Part shown: piece after piece, positions 54,812 to 64,000 of the stretch
How positions within the stretch are numbered: position 1 is the stretch's first letter
How the letters are laid out: every line of letters begins with the position of its first letter
NCBI GenBank assembly: GCA_907165135.1
Contig: OU015568.1
Location: 8,750,501-8,814,500 of the forward strand
Length of the DNA: 64,000 nt
Direction of reading: 5' to 3'
From: Oikopleura dioica
Lineage: Eukaryota > Chordata > Appendicularia > Copelata > Oikopleuridae
Notes under the pieces: generated by a model
Told to the model about the DNA's origin: nothing
Databases searched by the model: none
The model's input: the letters and a program-made list of their open reading frames with translations, nothing else
Translations under genes and position numbers: made by a program

Positions 54812-55775
54812 ATGAAGTTGTTTTTCTTCCTGGCGCTTTGCGTCGGACTTTTATCTGCTCAAAACGGGAGCGGGAAGGCGCAGAAGAAGTACAACAAGAA
54901 ACTTGAGCGAAAGAGAAGAAAGGGAGTTCCAGTTTCCGCCGAGGAAATTAAAGATCTTGAGAGACGATTCAATCTCGCCCCACGAGCAGAACAACCGACC
55001 CTCAGAGCATCGCAAGAAGAGATTGAATTCCAAGAAACGGCGAAGGAAGTTTTAGAGAGCATCCCAGATGAGTTCAAAAAGTTCGTCCAAACGGAGAAGA
55101 ACAGAGTCAGCACTGCAGGAAACACGGCCGCAAATCCTGAAAAGCTTCAGCATTGCTTCACGTGCTCAGGTTTTTATTAAACAAGGGAAAAGTTCTTGAG
55201 CGAGATTTTTCAGTAAACGTGGATGTAAACAGCGGAGAGGACCCCTGGACAAAGTGCATTCAGAGTGGTGCGATGTTGGAGTGCCGTGGGGACGAAAATT
55301 CATGCTTTACGATTGAAAGGCGACAGGCCGCGAAACCGTACATGGTTCAGATGGGATGCAAGCAGGTTACTTCTTGCTTGAATTCCGTTCCGTAAGTATT
55401 CCATTAAAAACCTATAAATTATAGCCTATAATTAAGAGCCATAATAGCAGAAACAAGTGAAGACTTTGTAAATTTTAAGGCAATACACTTGACGATAATA
55501 AAACGCAATTTATACCCTGATCCATAATTATTATTGCCGTATGAATGATTAAATAATTCTTGTCAACTTTAGTGCTGAAATTAATTTCTAGTGATTGGCG
55601 CTACAACGCCGGCGAATGTCACCCCAACTCCGGCGGCGGCTCCCGATGCGCCCACTGCTGCGACAACAGTGTCCCTAGCCCTACACGAGTCTGCAATCTC
55701 AATAAGTGGCAATCATTCAAACTCGGCGTGCAGCAGAATTGGAACGTTACTGAGACGTTTACCAAGCTCCCGTGA
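54812..55775 (+). CDS. secreted Ly6/uPAR (three-finger) domain protein
   Basis: Exons 54812-55169, 55214-55391 and 55592-55775, about 239 residues. Signal peptide MKLFFFLALCVGLLSAQ, then a basic linker of about 120 residues. The C-terminal half has the Ly6/uPAR cysteine spacing: HCFTC, WTKC, LECRGDENSCFTI, GCKQVTSC, then ECHP, and the closing CAHCCDNS...VCN. The CC...CN ending is typical of this fold. No GPI-anchor hydrophobic tail is seen, so it is probably soluble. Three-finger proteins usually bind receptors; the ligand is unknown. Confidence 0.75.
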
Positions 55776-55938
55776 AAGGGGATTATTGCGTCAAACTTTT
55801 TGTTGAAAACTTTTTAACCGTAACATTTCGATTTTTTTACTAACAAGAAAAGAAACTTGATTCCATGCTTGAGCGCGCTGTACAATAAATTTCATTTACA
55901 AAAAAATAGCTTTGTTAGTTTCTCGTATATTTGAAATT

Positions 55939-56340
55939 TCAGCCAAGAACAAGAGCCCAGGAGCTGGCGAGGAATTCGTTGAGAGTGATCTTCCCGTCTT
56001 TGTTCTTGTCCATGTCGGTGAAGGCTTTCTGAAGATTTTTTTAACCTAGTGGAAGTAATGAGAACTTACATCGACCATGCCGTTGAGTTTTTCTTCAGTT
56101 AGTTCGACTCCAACTTTTTCGAAATTGGCTTTATTCGGGTCCTAATTTTTCAATCTACCGTTTTAAAACGGTAATACCGTTTTTCGACATTTTATTAAAA
56201 CTAGGTAGAAGATCAGTTTTGCACCCTTATTCTCTAACAATAATCTTCAGCTCATCCTTATCTAATGCTTGATCCTTGTCGCAGTCGATTTTCGCAAAAA
56301 GTTTCTTAACATTTTCTTCTAATCCGCACGGTAAACCCAT
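55939..56340 (-). CDS. small two-EF-hand calcium-binding protein
   Basis: Exons 56239-56340, 56070-56141 and 55939-56028, about 87 residues from ATG 56340. The first loop, DCDKDQALDKDE, is slightly degenerate because Gly at position 6 is Gln. The second, DKNKDGKITLNE, is a canonical EF-hand loop. Size and arrangement resemble S100, calbindin or calmodulin halves. It has its own TATA-like box 40 nt upstream. Confidence 0.8.
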
Positions 56341-56379
56341 CTTTACTGCGTTTGACGAAACTTAACTATGCTACCCCTG

Positions 56380-56389
56380 CTTATATAGA
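56380..56389 (-). promoter_or_regulatory. TATA-like box of the two-EF-hand gene
   Basis: TCTATATAAG on the minus strand, 40 nt before the ATG at 56340 and directly after the stop of the upstream EF-hand frame. Supports independent transcription. Confidence 0.5.
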
Positions 56390-56394
56390 TTTTG

Positions 56395-56591
56395 TTACGA
56401 CCCGCTGGCTTTTATGCTTTCCCGGAGCTCCTCAATCGTCAGTTTGTCGTCGCCATTTCGGTCGATTTTGAGAAACGACTTTCTCAGGGATGCAATTACG
56501 GACTCTGACTGGAAATATGACTTTTTAAATTGCATGTTTTCTTCCAAAAATAATTGAAGTTTTAAATGCCTCTTACCAGGTTTGTCGTCAT
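56395..56591 (-). CDS. very short single-EF-hand protein
   Basis: Exons 56577-56591 (MTTNL) and 56395-56508, about 42 residues, containing one canonical loop DRNGDDKLTIEE. Probably a duplicate of the adjacent EF-hand gene. The tiny first exon makes the start uncertain; an upstream exon may be missing. It could also be a degraded copy. Confidence 0.5.
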
Positions 56592-56736
56592 CTCAATCTC
56601 AATTTTCTTTTTGAAAAAGATCCTCTCAAAACTGTTTTGCTATCCTTATCCCACTTTGAAAAGACTGACTTTATATTTGAGCTGGTTTATTATTCAAAAA
56701 CAGAATCACGCAGATGAATAAGATTTCTTTTACTTT

Positions 56737-57725
56737 TCAAACTTCAGTGCTGCCACCGGAAATCGGCACACCGATCTTTTTCATCTCCACTGCTGTTTCA
56801 CAAAGATAGTCGATGCATTCCGCTTGCGATTTCGCTTGTTGCCAGGTCGCTCCCCAGACGTAGATTCCGTGGCGGCGGACGATGACGGCATTGGATTCGG
56901 GGTAGTCGCGGATCGCCTTTGCCATAGATTCTTCCAGGTCTTTTTCGAAAAGCGTATTTTCGATTATCTACGGACTTTGTTCAAAACATCATCTTCAAGT
57001 TAACTTACAGGGATGACAACTTCCTCATCATACTTGTAGCTCACACCAGTATTGCCCTTTTTAATGCCTTCGTAAGAGTTTTTAGCTCATGTTTCTTTGT
57101 CTATCAATTTGCTGAGCTTGAACTCTTTCCTTTGATCATTTCAATGTGGCTGATTCTAAACTCGTTTCCGAATATCAAAGACGCTAGAATCAAAATTCAA
57201 AGCTGAGACTGAATCAAACTCGCTCACCCAAGACAACTTTAGAAGAATGGGAATGCATCACCGCCCCTGCATTTCTGATATTGTACGCGTTCATGAAAAG
57301 TGGAGTGCACTCGCTAGGAAGAGTGAGAAAAGAACAAGAGGGGTAAATGAATACCTGAGCTTGAGCTTTTCATCACAGGGCTTTTCAAACTTAGATCCGG
57401 CCATGTCGGTCATAAAAAGATCTTGAGGTCGGATACGCTCTTTTTGAACCCCTTTCGATGGTCATTTTTAAAGTTTTCTTAAGAAACTTTCTTCAAAAAA
57501 ATTTCGACCACCTGCCTGAGGGCGCTATGTAAATATCATCATCATCACGGATGGAGATCCCGCCACCCGTTCCAGTCGCCCAGCCGAGGTTGTAAAAGTG
57601 ACGGCATAATTCTTTCGAGAATCATTAACCTTGGTATTAAATGAGTATCTACCTGGAATCAAGTTCTTTGGATGGTCATTCGGGAACGATGGATCAAATT
57701 GCTCATCGACGAGTTTTCTCGACAT
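56737..57725 (-). CDS. APIP: methylthioribulose-1-phosphate dehydratase (methionine salvage)
   Basis: Seven exons: 57653-57725, 57516-57611, 57355-57451, 57228-57313, 57130-57183, 57009-57067, 56737-56967, about 231 residues. APIP/MtnB dehydrates 5-methylthioribulose-1-phosphate in the cytosolic methionine salvage pathway with a zinc ion. Diagnostic blocks: [64 protein letters not shown] (zinc His pair), [27 protein letters not shown] and [13 protein letters not shown] (third zinc His). The intron at 57452-57515 begins GC. The intron at 57068-57129 fits best as GA-AG. The frame stays open upstream to an ATG at 57932, an optional extension of about 69 residues with no known counterpart. I use ATG 57725 because homologues begin close to the HP motif. 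Confidence 0.93.
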
Positions 57726-57964
57726 TTTTTCACAAAAATCCTTTTTAAGAAATTCTCTGAGAACGTAAACAGAATCGACTAACGAGCAAATATTACTCAA
57801 TTCTGCGTGAGACACAAGATCGCCAATCAACGTGTACCACGTAGTCTTTTTTACCGGTTGATTTATTTTACTTGAACAGGAAGAGTTTGCCGAACAACCG
57901 AAAATTGATCGATATGAATTTAAGACTGACATTGTCAATTGGTGTTTCTTCGTTATAATTTCAA

Positions 57965-58634
57965 TTAAAGCACTCCGCAATCTATGATTTCCACAAGCCT
58001 AGTGCACGACCCAGATTGCGTTCCAGCTTTTTCCATGAGTCGCACAACATCCATGCCGCTCTTCACCTCACCGAAGACGACGTGTCTATCGTCCAACCAG
58101 TCGGTCTTCAATTTGTCTTGCAAAAGTTATGCTGGCATACATACCTTGTCGAGGCTGATGAAGAATTGAGAGCTGTTGGTATCTGGACCCGCATTCGCCA
58201 TAGAAAGGACTCCAGGTCCGATATGCTTGAGGTCAAAGTTTTCATCCTTGAATTTCGTTCCGTAGATGCATTTACCGCCAGTTCCATCTCCCTGAAAGAT
58301 GATCACAGAACTCCTTTTTGAACAACGAACCTTTGTAATATCGCCGCCTTGAACCATGAAGCCAGGAATGATTCGATGAAATTTCGAGCCCTTGAACGTC
58401 AGTCCTTTTCAGGGGTCACATTTTTAGGCTTTCTTAGCAACAGATCGTCCTCAAACCCTTGCCTTTCTCTCCCAAGCAAAGCGCTCTGAAACTCCTGCAA
58501 GTTTTCGGCACAATATCATCCCGGAGCTTTATCTCTATGATTCCAGCCGGAATCTCATCAATCGTAATATCCAGGTAGACATCCCTATGCTCGCTGGACG
58601 CGCTATTCGTCAAAACGCTCGACTTTCCTCCCAT
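57965..58634 (-). CDS. cyclophilin-type peptidyl-prolyl isomerase
   Basis: Exons 58457-58634, 58331-58404, 58145-58291 and 57965-58105 give about 179 residues. It isomerises prolyl bonds during protein folding. All active-site elements are present: [14 protein letters not shown] (Arg, Phe, Met, Gln), SSQFFISL, and [12 protein letters not shown] (Trp, His). The N-terminal extension of about 16 residues ([11 protein letters not shown]) starts with Gly2, which could be acylated. It lies upstream of APIP on the same strand, with at most 240 bp (32 bp if the longer APIP start is used) between them. Confidence 0.93.
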
Positions 58635-58639
58635 CAAAC

Positions 58640-59190
58640 CTCTCTCTTTATCTCAAGCCCGCGAGTTAAAAGTAAAGGGCATATATAATTTGTCGTCAAT
58701 TTTTACGTGCTCAGCGCTCAAAAATCAATTGCGAAGAAATTAACGAACGAATTCTCAGCTTTTGTAAAATCACATAAATCTGCTGACCTCCTTTATGCAT
58801 CTGTAAACACTCAAATACTGTTAGTAATCACTCAAACATGTAAAAATGAGAGTAACGACACCTTTTTTATTTTTATCAAAAAAGATTTATTTACGAAAAG
58901 AAGGAGTTTAATAAGTTTTGAGAGTGAACACATACCGCTACTTGTTCTAGTTGCAAACAAATATATACTGTACTGTTACAGAGGCAGATAACTGATTGGT
59001 TTTTGCTTTTTGTGTGTGAAAAAATATGAATGATGCTCGACGAAAGTGAGTTTTACATAAAATTTATAGAAAGGTACGACTTTGAATGATGATGATGAAT
59101 TCTTTGTTGGTTGACTGGTTTTTTAGTAAGAACACTTTGATAATTCTTGAAGTTTAAGTTAGAAGACTCTTCGGAATAGATCTCGATTTT
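58640..59190. other. intergenic, nothing recognised
   Basis: AT-rich. The plus frame 58707-58991 has no domain or splice support. Probably the cyclophilin promoter and the 3' flank of the fission-factor gene. Confidence 0.4.
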
Positions 59191-59193
59191 TGA

Positions 59194-60329
59194 TCATGGA
59201 CTTCTTCGGACGAGTAGGGTAAAAACAGAAAGTGAAAGGGCAGCGATGGCGATGTAAGTAGCGATTTGCTTCTGCTCGATTAGCGACGAGTTGAGTCTCT
59301 CTAGCTTTGTGATTCGCCTGTTCACCTTGAACATTTGGTGCCTCAGCTTTTCCACCTCGCTCATTTGATCGAAGAACGACGAGTCCATCACTTGACTGTT
59401 TTCGGAAAGGAAGACGTCGCCATCCGAAGCGGGCTCGATGCCTCCCTCCATGGGAAGGTTTTCTTTCAGCTGCAGCATTGATTTATCGACGAGTTGCCTG
59501 GCCGATGGTGCTGGGTCGCCCGGCCCCTGAACATTTCTTTGTTCTCAAGTTAATCAGCAATTAGCTGATTGATAATTAGGGATTTGTGTTTTCATGCGCT
59601 GCTGGATTCTCCTTTATAAAATTGTAAAATAGAGTTTTTATTTGATAATCAAATTTTAAAAATCGATATTTGCGAGGAAATCAACTAGGTGAATCCACTG
59701 GATTCAATCAAGAATCCTTGTTATATTTATTTTTTTCATATTTTTAGCTATGGCCACTGCGCCAGCAATATACTGCAGACTTATGAAAACAGAAGAGCAT
59801 TTAAAAATTTCTTACATTATTTCTTCTTTCATTAAAATTCTTCGCCGCTAGAATGTTTCTTTGGACAAATTTTTCATATCTGTCTTTCTCAAGTCCCTCT
59901 CTCATTTTTATCCTCATTTCAATATTTTCGGTCTGATAAATTTAGGCCAGGAAAAAATCTAAATTTATGGCTTTATCTTATCACCCGATCGACCCCTCTA
60001 GCGCGCTACTTTTTCAGGTCAAATAAAGGATCAATCCTTTTTGTCGCTTTTTGTTGAAAAATGGTTCAATCCCGCAGCGTGGAATCAAACAAACAAATAT
60101 AATAAACCTTTGAGTTGCGCAGATTCCAACAGGAGCTGTCGTCGAGCTTTAGTGTTGTAGGCGGAGTACGTAGGATAATCTTTTCGAAGGGCTTCTTTTC
60201 ATGCACTGGAGAATCGTCACTGTCAAATCCCTGTAGCGAAATGCAGCTTGGGACGCGCATCGCAGCTTGGATTGTTTCTGAGTACTTTTTCCCATCGGCT
60301 AAAGCCCGCAAATCCGATGGAGAGTCCAT
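59194..60329 (-). CDS. MFF: mitochondrial fission factor (Mff/Tango11) orthologue
   Basis: Exons 60108-60329 and 59194-59526, separated by a 581-nt GT-AG intron, encode about 184 residues. Mff is a tail-anchored receptor for dynamin-related Drp1 on mitochondria and peroxisomes. The N-terminal exon has the two short conserved motifs AMRVPS and IILRTPPTTLKL. The C-terminal exon has the coiled coil LRHQMFKVNRRITKLERLN and a C-terminal membrane anchor (TYIAIAALSLSVFTLLV) ending RRSP. The region between is short compared with vertebrate Mff. Confidence 0.85.
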
Positions 60330-60582
60330 TTTCTAAAACATTGGGTTTAAAAATAAGAAATTTTAAATGAATATATTGCCATAATAATTTAAATAGGGAA
60401 CACGCATGATTCTCCGTTCGGATGGTTTCAAATTTGAAGGATTTCGTTTTCTTCTGTTCATAAATCTAGCTAAACGAGGGAGAATCAAGGTGAATTGCTA
60501 TTTGATTGAAGAAATCGGACAGTGTGTGACAAGAAAAATGAAGATATTGCACAAATATTGTTAAATAATTAGAAGACGCATC

Positions 60583-63353
60583 TTAGAGGCGATTTTTAAT
60601 AAGTCTTTCTAGTTTTCTCAAGCTGTATTGCTCCGTATCCTCTGCCGTGGTCACATTTCCTCTGTATTTTTCTAGCAGCGAAGTCGCTTCGGATCGCCGA
60701 AGATCTTTCATGTCAATAATCCTCTTGAACGTATCAGCATCGCCGTCAGGAAGAAGCGTTTTGAAATTTTGAATGAATTGCGTTGGGTCGTTGTGGTCGT
60801 TCATTGCCACTTTGAGGATGTTTTCTGCGTGACACATTTTTGAACTCACGGTCTGAGGAAAACGGTAAGCAGAGTTCAGAGAGGGGGCCAGACAAAGGTA
60901 CCTTTGTGTAGGAAAGTGGCGGCTTGCGAGTGATTGAAGAACCAATGGAAGGCAAGTTGAGCAGCGCGGAATGAAGAACTTGTGTATCAATAAGTAATTG
61001 TTGCGCGGGGATGGTGGAGATTGGCTTGCATTTGAACAGCGTTGATGTAAATCTGCCGATGAAGGAGCTAGGATTCAAAGATTAAGACCTGCTCTTAGTC
61101 CAAATAATCAGGGAGCTTACCTGGCAAATTTGATGCAGAACTGAGTAAAATATTTCCTCGCATTTGCAAGTAAATCTCTTATGTACGGAATTTGCTCTTC
61201 CAGATGCTTCAAAATCGCAGTTACATAAGCAGATTGATCTAAATTTTCATGCTCAACGGAAGCGTTACGTAACTAAAGCTACTTACCAGCTACATTGTGG
61301 AAGGCGGCCCAGTTTGTTTTCAAAAGAGCTTGGAAAGCGGGTCCGCAAGCTCCTTCGGTGTCTTGAACGAGGAGGCCGATGCTGGTTTTGATGACGTCGG
61401 AAAAGAGGTCTTTTTCGGGAGAGAAGTCTGAAAGAGGCAATTTGACGATGGCAGCAAGTAGAAATATTTTACCGATTCTCTCTTTGAACTCAGGACTGGC
61501 CTTCTCAATGAGCTTATCTTCCAGTGCTGAGATCGTGTCTATGCAATAATCCGCCGAGTTGAGCAAGAGACAAGTCAGAGCCAAATCATGCCGCGTTAAT
61601 CTCGTCGCCGACTCTTCTTTCAGTAACGCAGTCATTTGGGATAACGCTGACTGAAAGAAAAGAAAATATCCATCCGTGTCCTTAACTCATTTTCTTACCT
61701 GAGCAGCGTTGGTAGTTTTGGTGTTGATTGGTAAATTATTCATAAGTACGTTGTTTCCGTAGTTTCTCAAATGCGCGGCGAAGATCTTGGAAAGATTCAA
61801 AAGTGGCTCTCCTGTCGACAACTGGCTGCATTGAACCAAGCATTTCTTGTAGTAAACAAACAGATCAGCGCAGCTAGGGAGGACTTCGCAAGTCTGGCTA
61901 GATTCTATAGCAAAATCAGTAACAAATCGCTGCACAAGTTCCTTCAACGAACGGTCTTGAGCATTGACGTAGATTGACAAATAATTCGAAAACGCGCACG
62001 TGACCATTCTAGAGAAGGGACTCTCCTTCTTCGCTAGTTTCTCGTCGAGCTTCGTTTCGCTGAGTTCTGATTGACTACCGCTTTCGGATCCAAAATCGTT
62101 CTCAAAAGGATTTGTTGATTCTTTCGGCCCCTCATGCTCGGGTTTCGTTTGATTGCCGGTGATTGTAATGCCACTGTATCTCTTCGCAAGTTGCTCTTCG
62201 AACATCCTCGATCGCTGGATCGCGAAGAGAAGAAGTTTTACGTCGAGTTCGTGATGTCTTTGTTCCAAAACGCTCGACATCATTTCTACCGTCAATTTGC
62301 AAAAAGCAACCGCTACTCGTTCCGAAATCTCCCATGAAGCGGGGAAGATTTCTCCGAATCTTCCTTCTACGTCCATCAGCGCTTTTTTCGCCCAAGCAAA
62401 TCTCCTGTCAATCTTGTCAAACCAAGCCACTTCCTGGCTCGAGTCAAATAGCAACTTGTACTCGGACAGTCGCGACACAATAAAACTGCTAATAACTTCA
62501 TTCCTCACTGTAACATCAAGACAATCGGCGACTTGACATGCCGACTTGACATTTTGAATATCGAGCTTTTCTTTTGACGAAATGGCGAAGGCTTGAGAGA
62601 AGTCCTTGGTGACGAATGTTGAGAGATCGGTGCGGATTTTTGCCATGCGCTGAGTGACGATTTGAATCTCCTCGACGGAGTCTTTGTAAACGTCTAAATG
62701 CTCAATAACGTTCGAAACACCAGGTAAAAGCGTCGCGACAAGGCCATAATCCCTTGCCGTCGTCGCTTTCTCCAAATTTTCAACTCCATCAAGCACGATG
62801 TGTAAATGGTTCAACGTAGTAATCGAAGCGGTGAGATTTCTTTTGGCTTGGTCGAGTTGTCTGATGTCACGGGTGATTTCGGAGACCATTCTTTCCGATT
62901 CTTCAGCTCTGGTTTTGATCTCCATGATTGAGGAGACGAGTTTTTGGAGGTCGACTTGGGCTTCGTCGAGCATTTGAGCGGATTGTTTTCCGTCTTGGTG
63001 GCCTTCGCGGATGAGATTTGAGACTTCACCTGTTTTCTGGTTCAAAAATTTGGCCATTTCCTATTGGAATTCAACGAATTTCGCGACTCTCATGCTACGA
63101 GGCAGGCCCAATTCGCCCCCAGCCGCGTGAAAATCAAATAATTTCTTTCATTATTATTGAACCGCTCCTTCATGATGCTCTATCCTTTCACTCAACTCTA
63201 AAATCACTTCATCCAAGTTACTCAAGCTCTGCTCATTAGGAAACATCGCATTTATATATTGAGTAACGTCAAAATCGACAGAATCGAGAGGATCGTCCGA
63301 CGGGAACATCTTCGCCAGTGCTTCTACCACTGCTGGATTTTCGGTTTCCGACA
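60583..63353 (-). CDS. VPS53: VPS53, GARP/EARP tethering-complex subunit
   Basis: Exons 63163-63353, 61699-63060, 61473-61650, 61287-61427, 61121-61238, 60902-61067 and 60583-60852. VPS53 is a core subunit of GARP and EARP, which tether endosome-derived vesicles at the trans-Golgi and recycling endosomes. It starts [20 protein letters not shown], with [18 protein letters not shown]; then [20 protein letters not shown] and [79 protein letters not shown] and a final [11 protein letters not shown], each with a direct human counterpart. A central acidic linker (about 62020-62110) is less conserved. All introns are GT-AG. Confidence 0.95.
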
Positions 63354-63647
63354 TTTTCTCTGCTATAATATTTGCAAATAGGTGGATAGGGTGTTTCTTC
63401 AGGGGTAAAACTGGTTTTCCAGCAGCGCGAATTTGTATTGGCCGAGAGGCGAAACGCTCCGCCACTGAGTGAAAAGAAGCAAAAGTCATAAAGAAGTCTC
63501 CAGAGAGAAAATTAAGAATATTTTCAAAAGAGAGTAGAACTTGGAATAAAATGATTATCAACAAATCGTAAATTCTATAATTTCTTGTCAGCATGAAACT
63601 TTCAAGCACAATTTTATTTGACAGCTTGTTGATCATTTTTAATCTCT
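63354..63647. other. spacer between VPS53 and the upstream small gene
   Basis: The frame upstream of the VPS53 ATG is open for about 94 codons (to 63636) but hydrophobic and unlike VPS53 homologues, so I treat it as non-coding 5' sequence. Confidence 0.4.
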
Positions 63648-63905
63648 TCAGATTTTCTTATTATCTCGTCTAAAGATTTTAATTCTAAACAACTTTTTCT
63701 GAACGAAATCATTACCAATATCAAATCTTCTTTTGAATTTCCATTTCGGTGAAATCGTCCTTCTTTTCTTCCGATGTTTTCTGTACAAAAATACGCCCGT
63801 CAAACCGATCAAAATTACGCTGTCAATGGATCTGAGGTGGGTTTCGGAATTGGTTGGGAAATCTTGCTCCGGCTGTAGCTCCGGACTTATTTGATAAACC
63901 CCCAT
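63648..63905 (-). CDS. small single-pass membrane protein, unknown
   Basis: 85 codons from ATG 63905. A short acidic N-terminus is followed by one hydrophobic helix (SVILIGLTGVFLY) and a very basic tail (RKHRKKRRT, KWKFKRRF). Positive-inside topology would put the tail in the cytosol. No family recognised. It precedes VPS53 on the same strand by about 300 bp. The C-terminal end may run into an unrecognised intron. Confidence 0.45.
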   Translation of the reverse strand: MGVYQISPELQPEQDFPTNSETHLRSIDSVILIGLTGVFLYRKHRKKRRTISPKWKFKRRFDIGNDFVQKKLFRIKIFRRDNKKI

Positions 63906-64000
63906 CGTTTAACACATGTATCGAAAGAGCTTTTCGAGCTCTACAAACTCTGCATTGGAATTTTCAATATCTCTAGAAATTCCCGGTTTTTCTTTACCGG

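Noticed and set aside
58707..58991. 94-codon plus-strand frame
   Set aside because: AT-rich, no domain, no splice or promoter context.
1..64000. tRNA, rRNA, spliced-leader RNA genes and CRISPR arrays
   Set aside because: No B-box-like GGTTCGAATCC with a foldable partner, no rRNA-like blocks, and no evenly spaced direct repeats were seen by eye. CRISPR is not expected in animal DNA. A covariance-model scan would be decisive.

Overview
The window is animal nuclear DNA. Genes are split by many short introns (commonly 39-65 nt), gene density is high, and several proteins have clear metazoan orthologues. Very short introns, tight gene spacing with a likely operon, and GC-AG (possibly GA-AG) introns point to an appendicularian tunicate such as Oikopleura. 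That assignment is an inference from gene structure, not from any search. Most multi-exon models below were assembled by hand. Most splice junctions keep frame, and the summed exon lengths of the main models divide by three.

Layout. 0.6-4.5 kb (minus): a von Willebrand A-domain protein, then three tandem paralogues of a putatively myristoylated coiled-coil RING family. 4.9-10.4 kb (minus): a GFI1/senseless-type zinc-finger repressor in nine exons. 10.4-13.6 kb: no gene, but a pair of long inverted repeats. 13.6-19.6 kb: an OGFOD3-like dioxygenase-fold membrane protein, a C2H2-like protein, a PPxY membrane protein that converges on it with overlapping stop codons, two small DNA transposons, a small unknown protein and a secreted protein. 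19.6-24.5 kb: gene-poor and transposon-rich, including a TTAA-flanked element and a hAT-like element that sits in telomere-like repeats and carries a second one inside it.

24.6-50.0 kb (plus) reads as one dystrophin gene: two calponin-homology domains, a very long acidic disordered segment, a spectrin-like rod, then WW, EF-hand-like and ZZ domains. Its C-terminal tail is short. Introns contain a 757-bp palindromic element, telomere-like repeats and a possible antisense gene.

50.2-63.9 kb is compact: a RING protein, a PLA2-fold protein with substituted catalytic residues, a DNase I-family nuclease, a secreted Cys-rich protein with two possible signal-peptide exons, a Ly6/uPAR-like protein, two small EF-hand proteins, APIP/MtnB (methionine salvage), a cyclophilin just upstream of APIP, mitochondrial fission factor, VPS53 (GARP/EARP tethering) and a small membrane protein. 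The genes have unrelated housekeeping, muscle and secretory roles; apart from the RING cluster and the cyclophilin-APIP pair, nothing suggests shared function.
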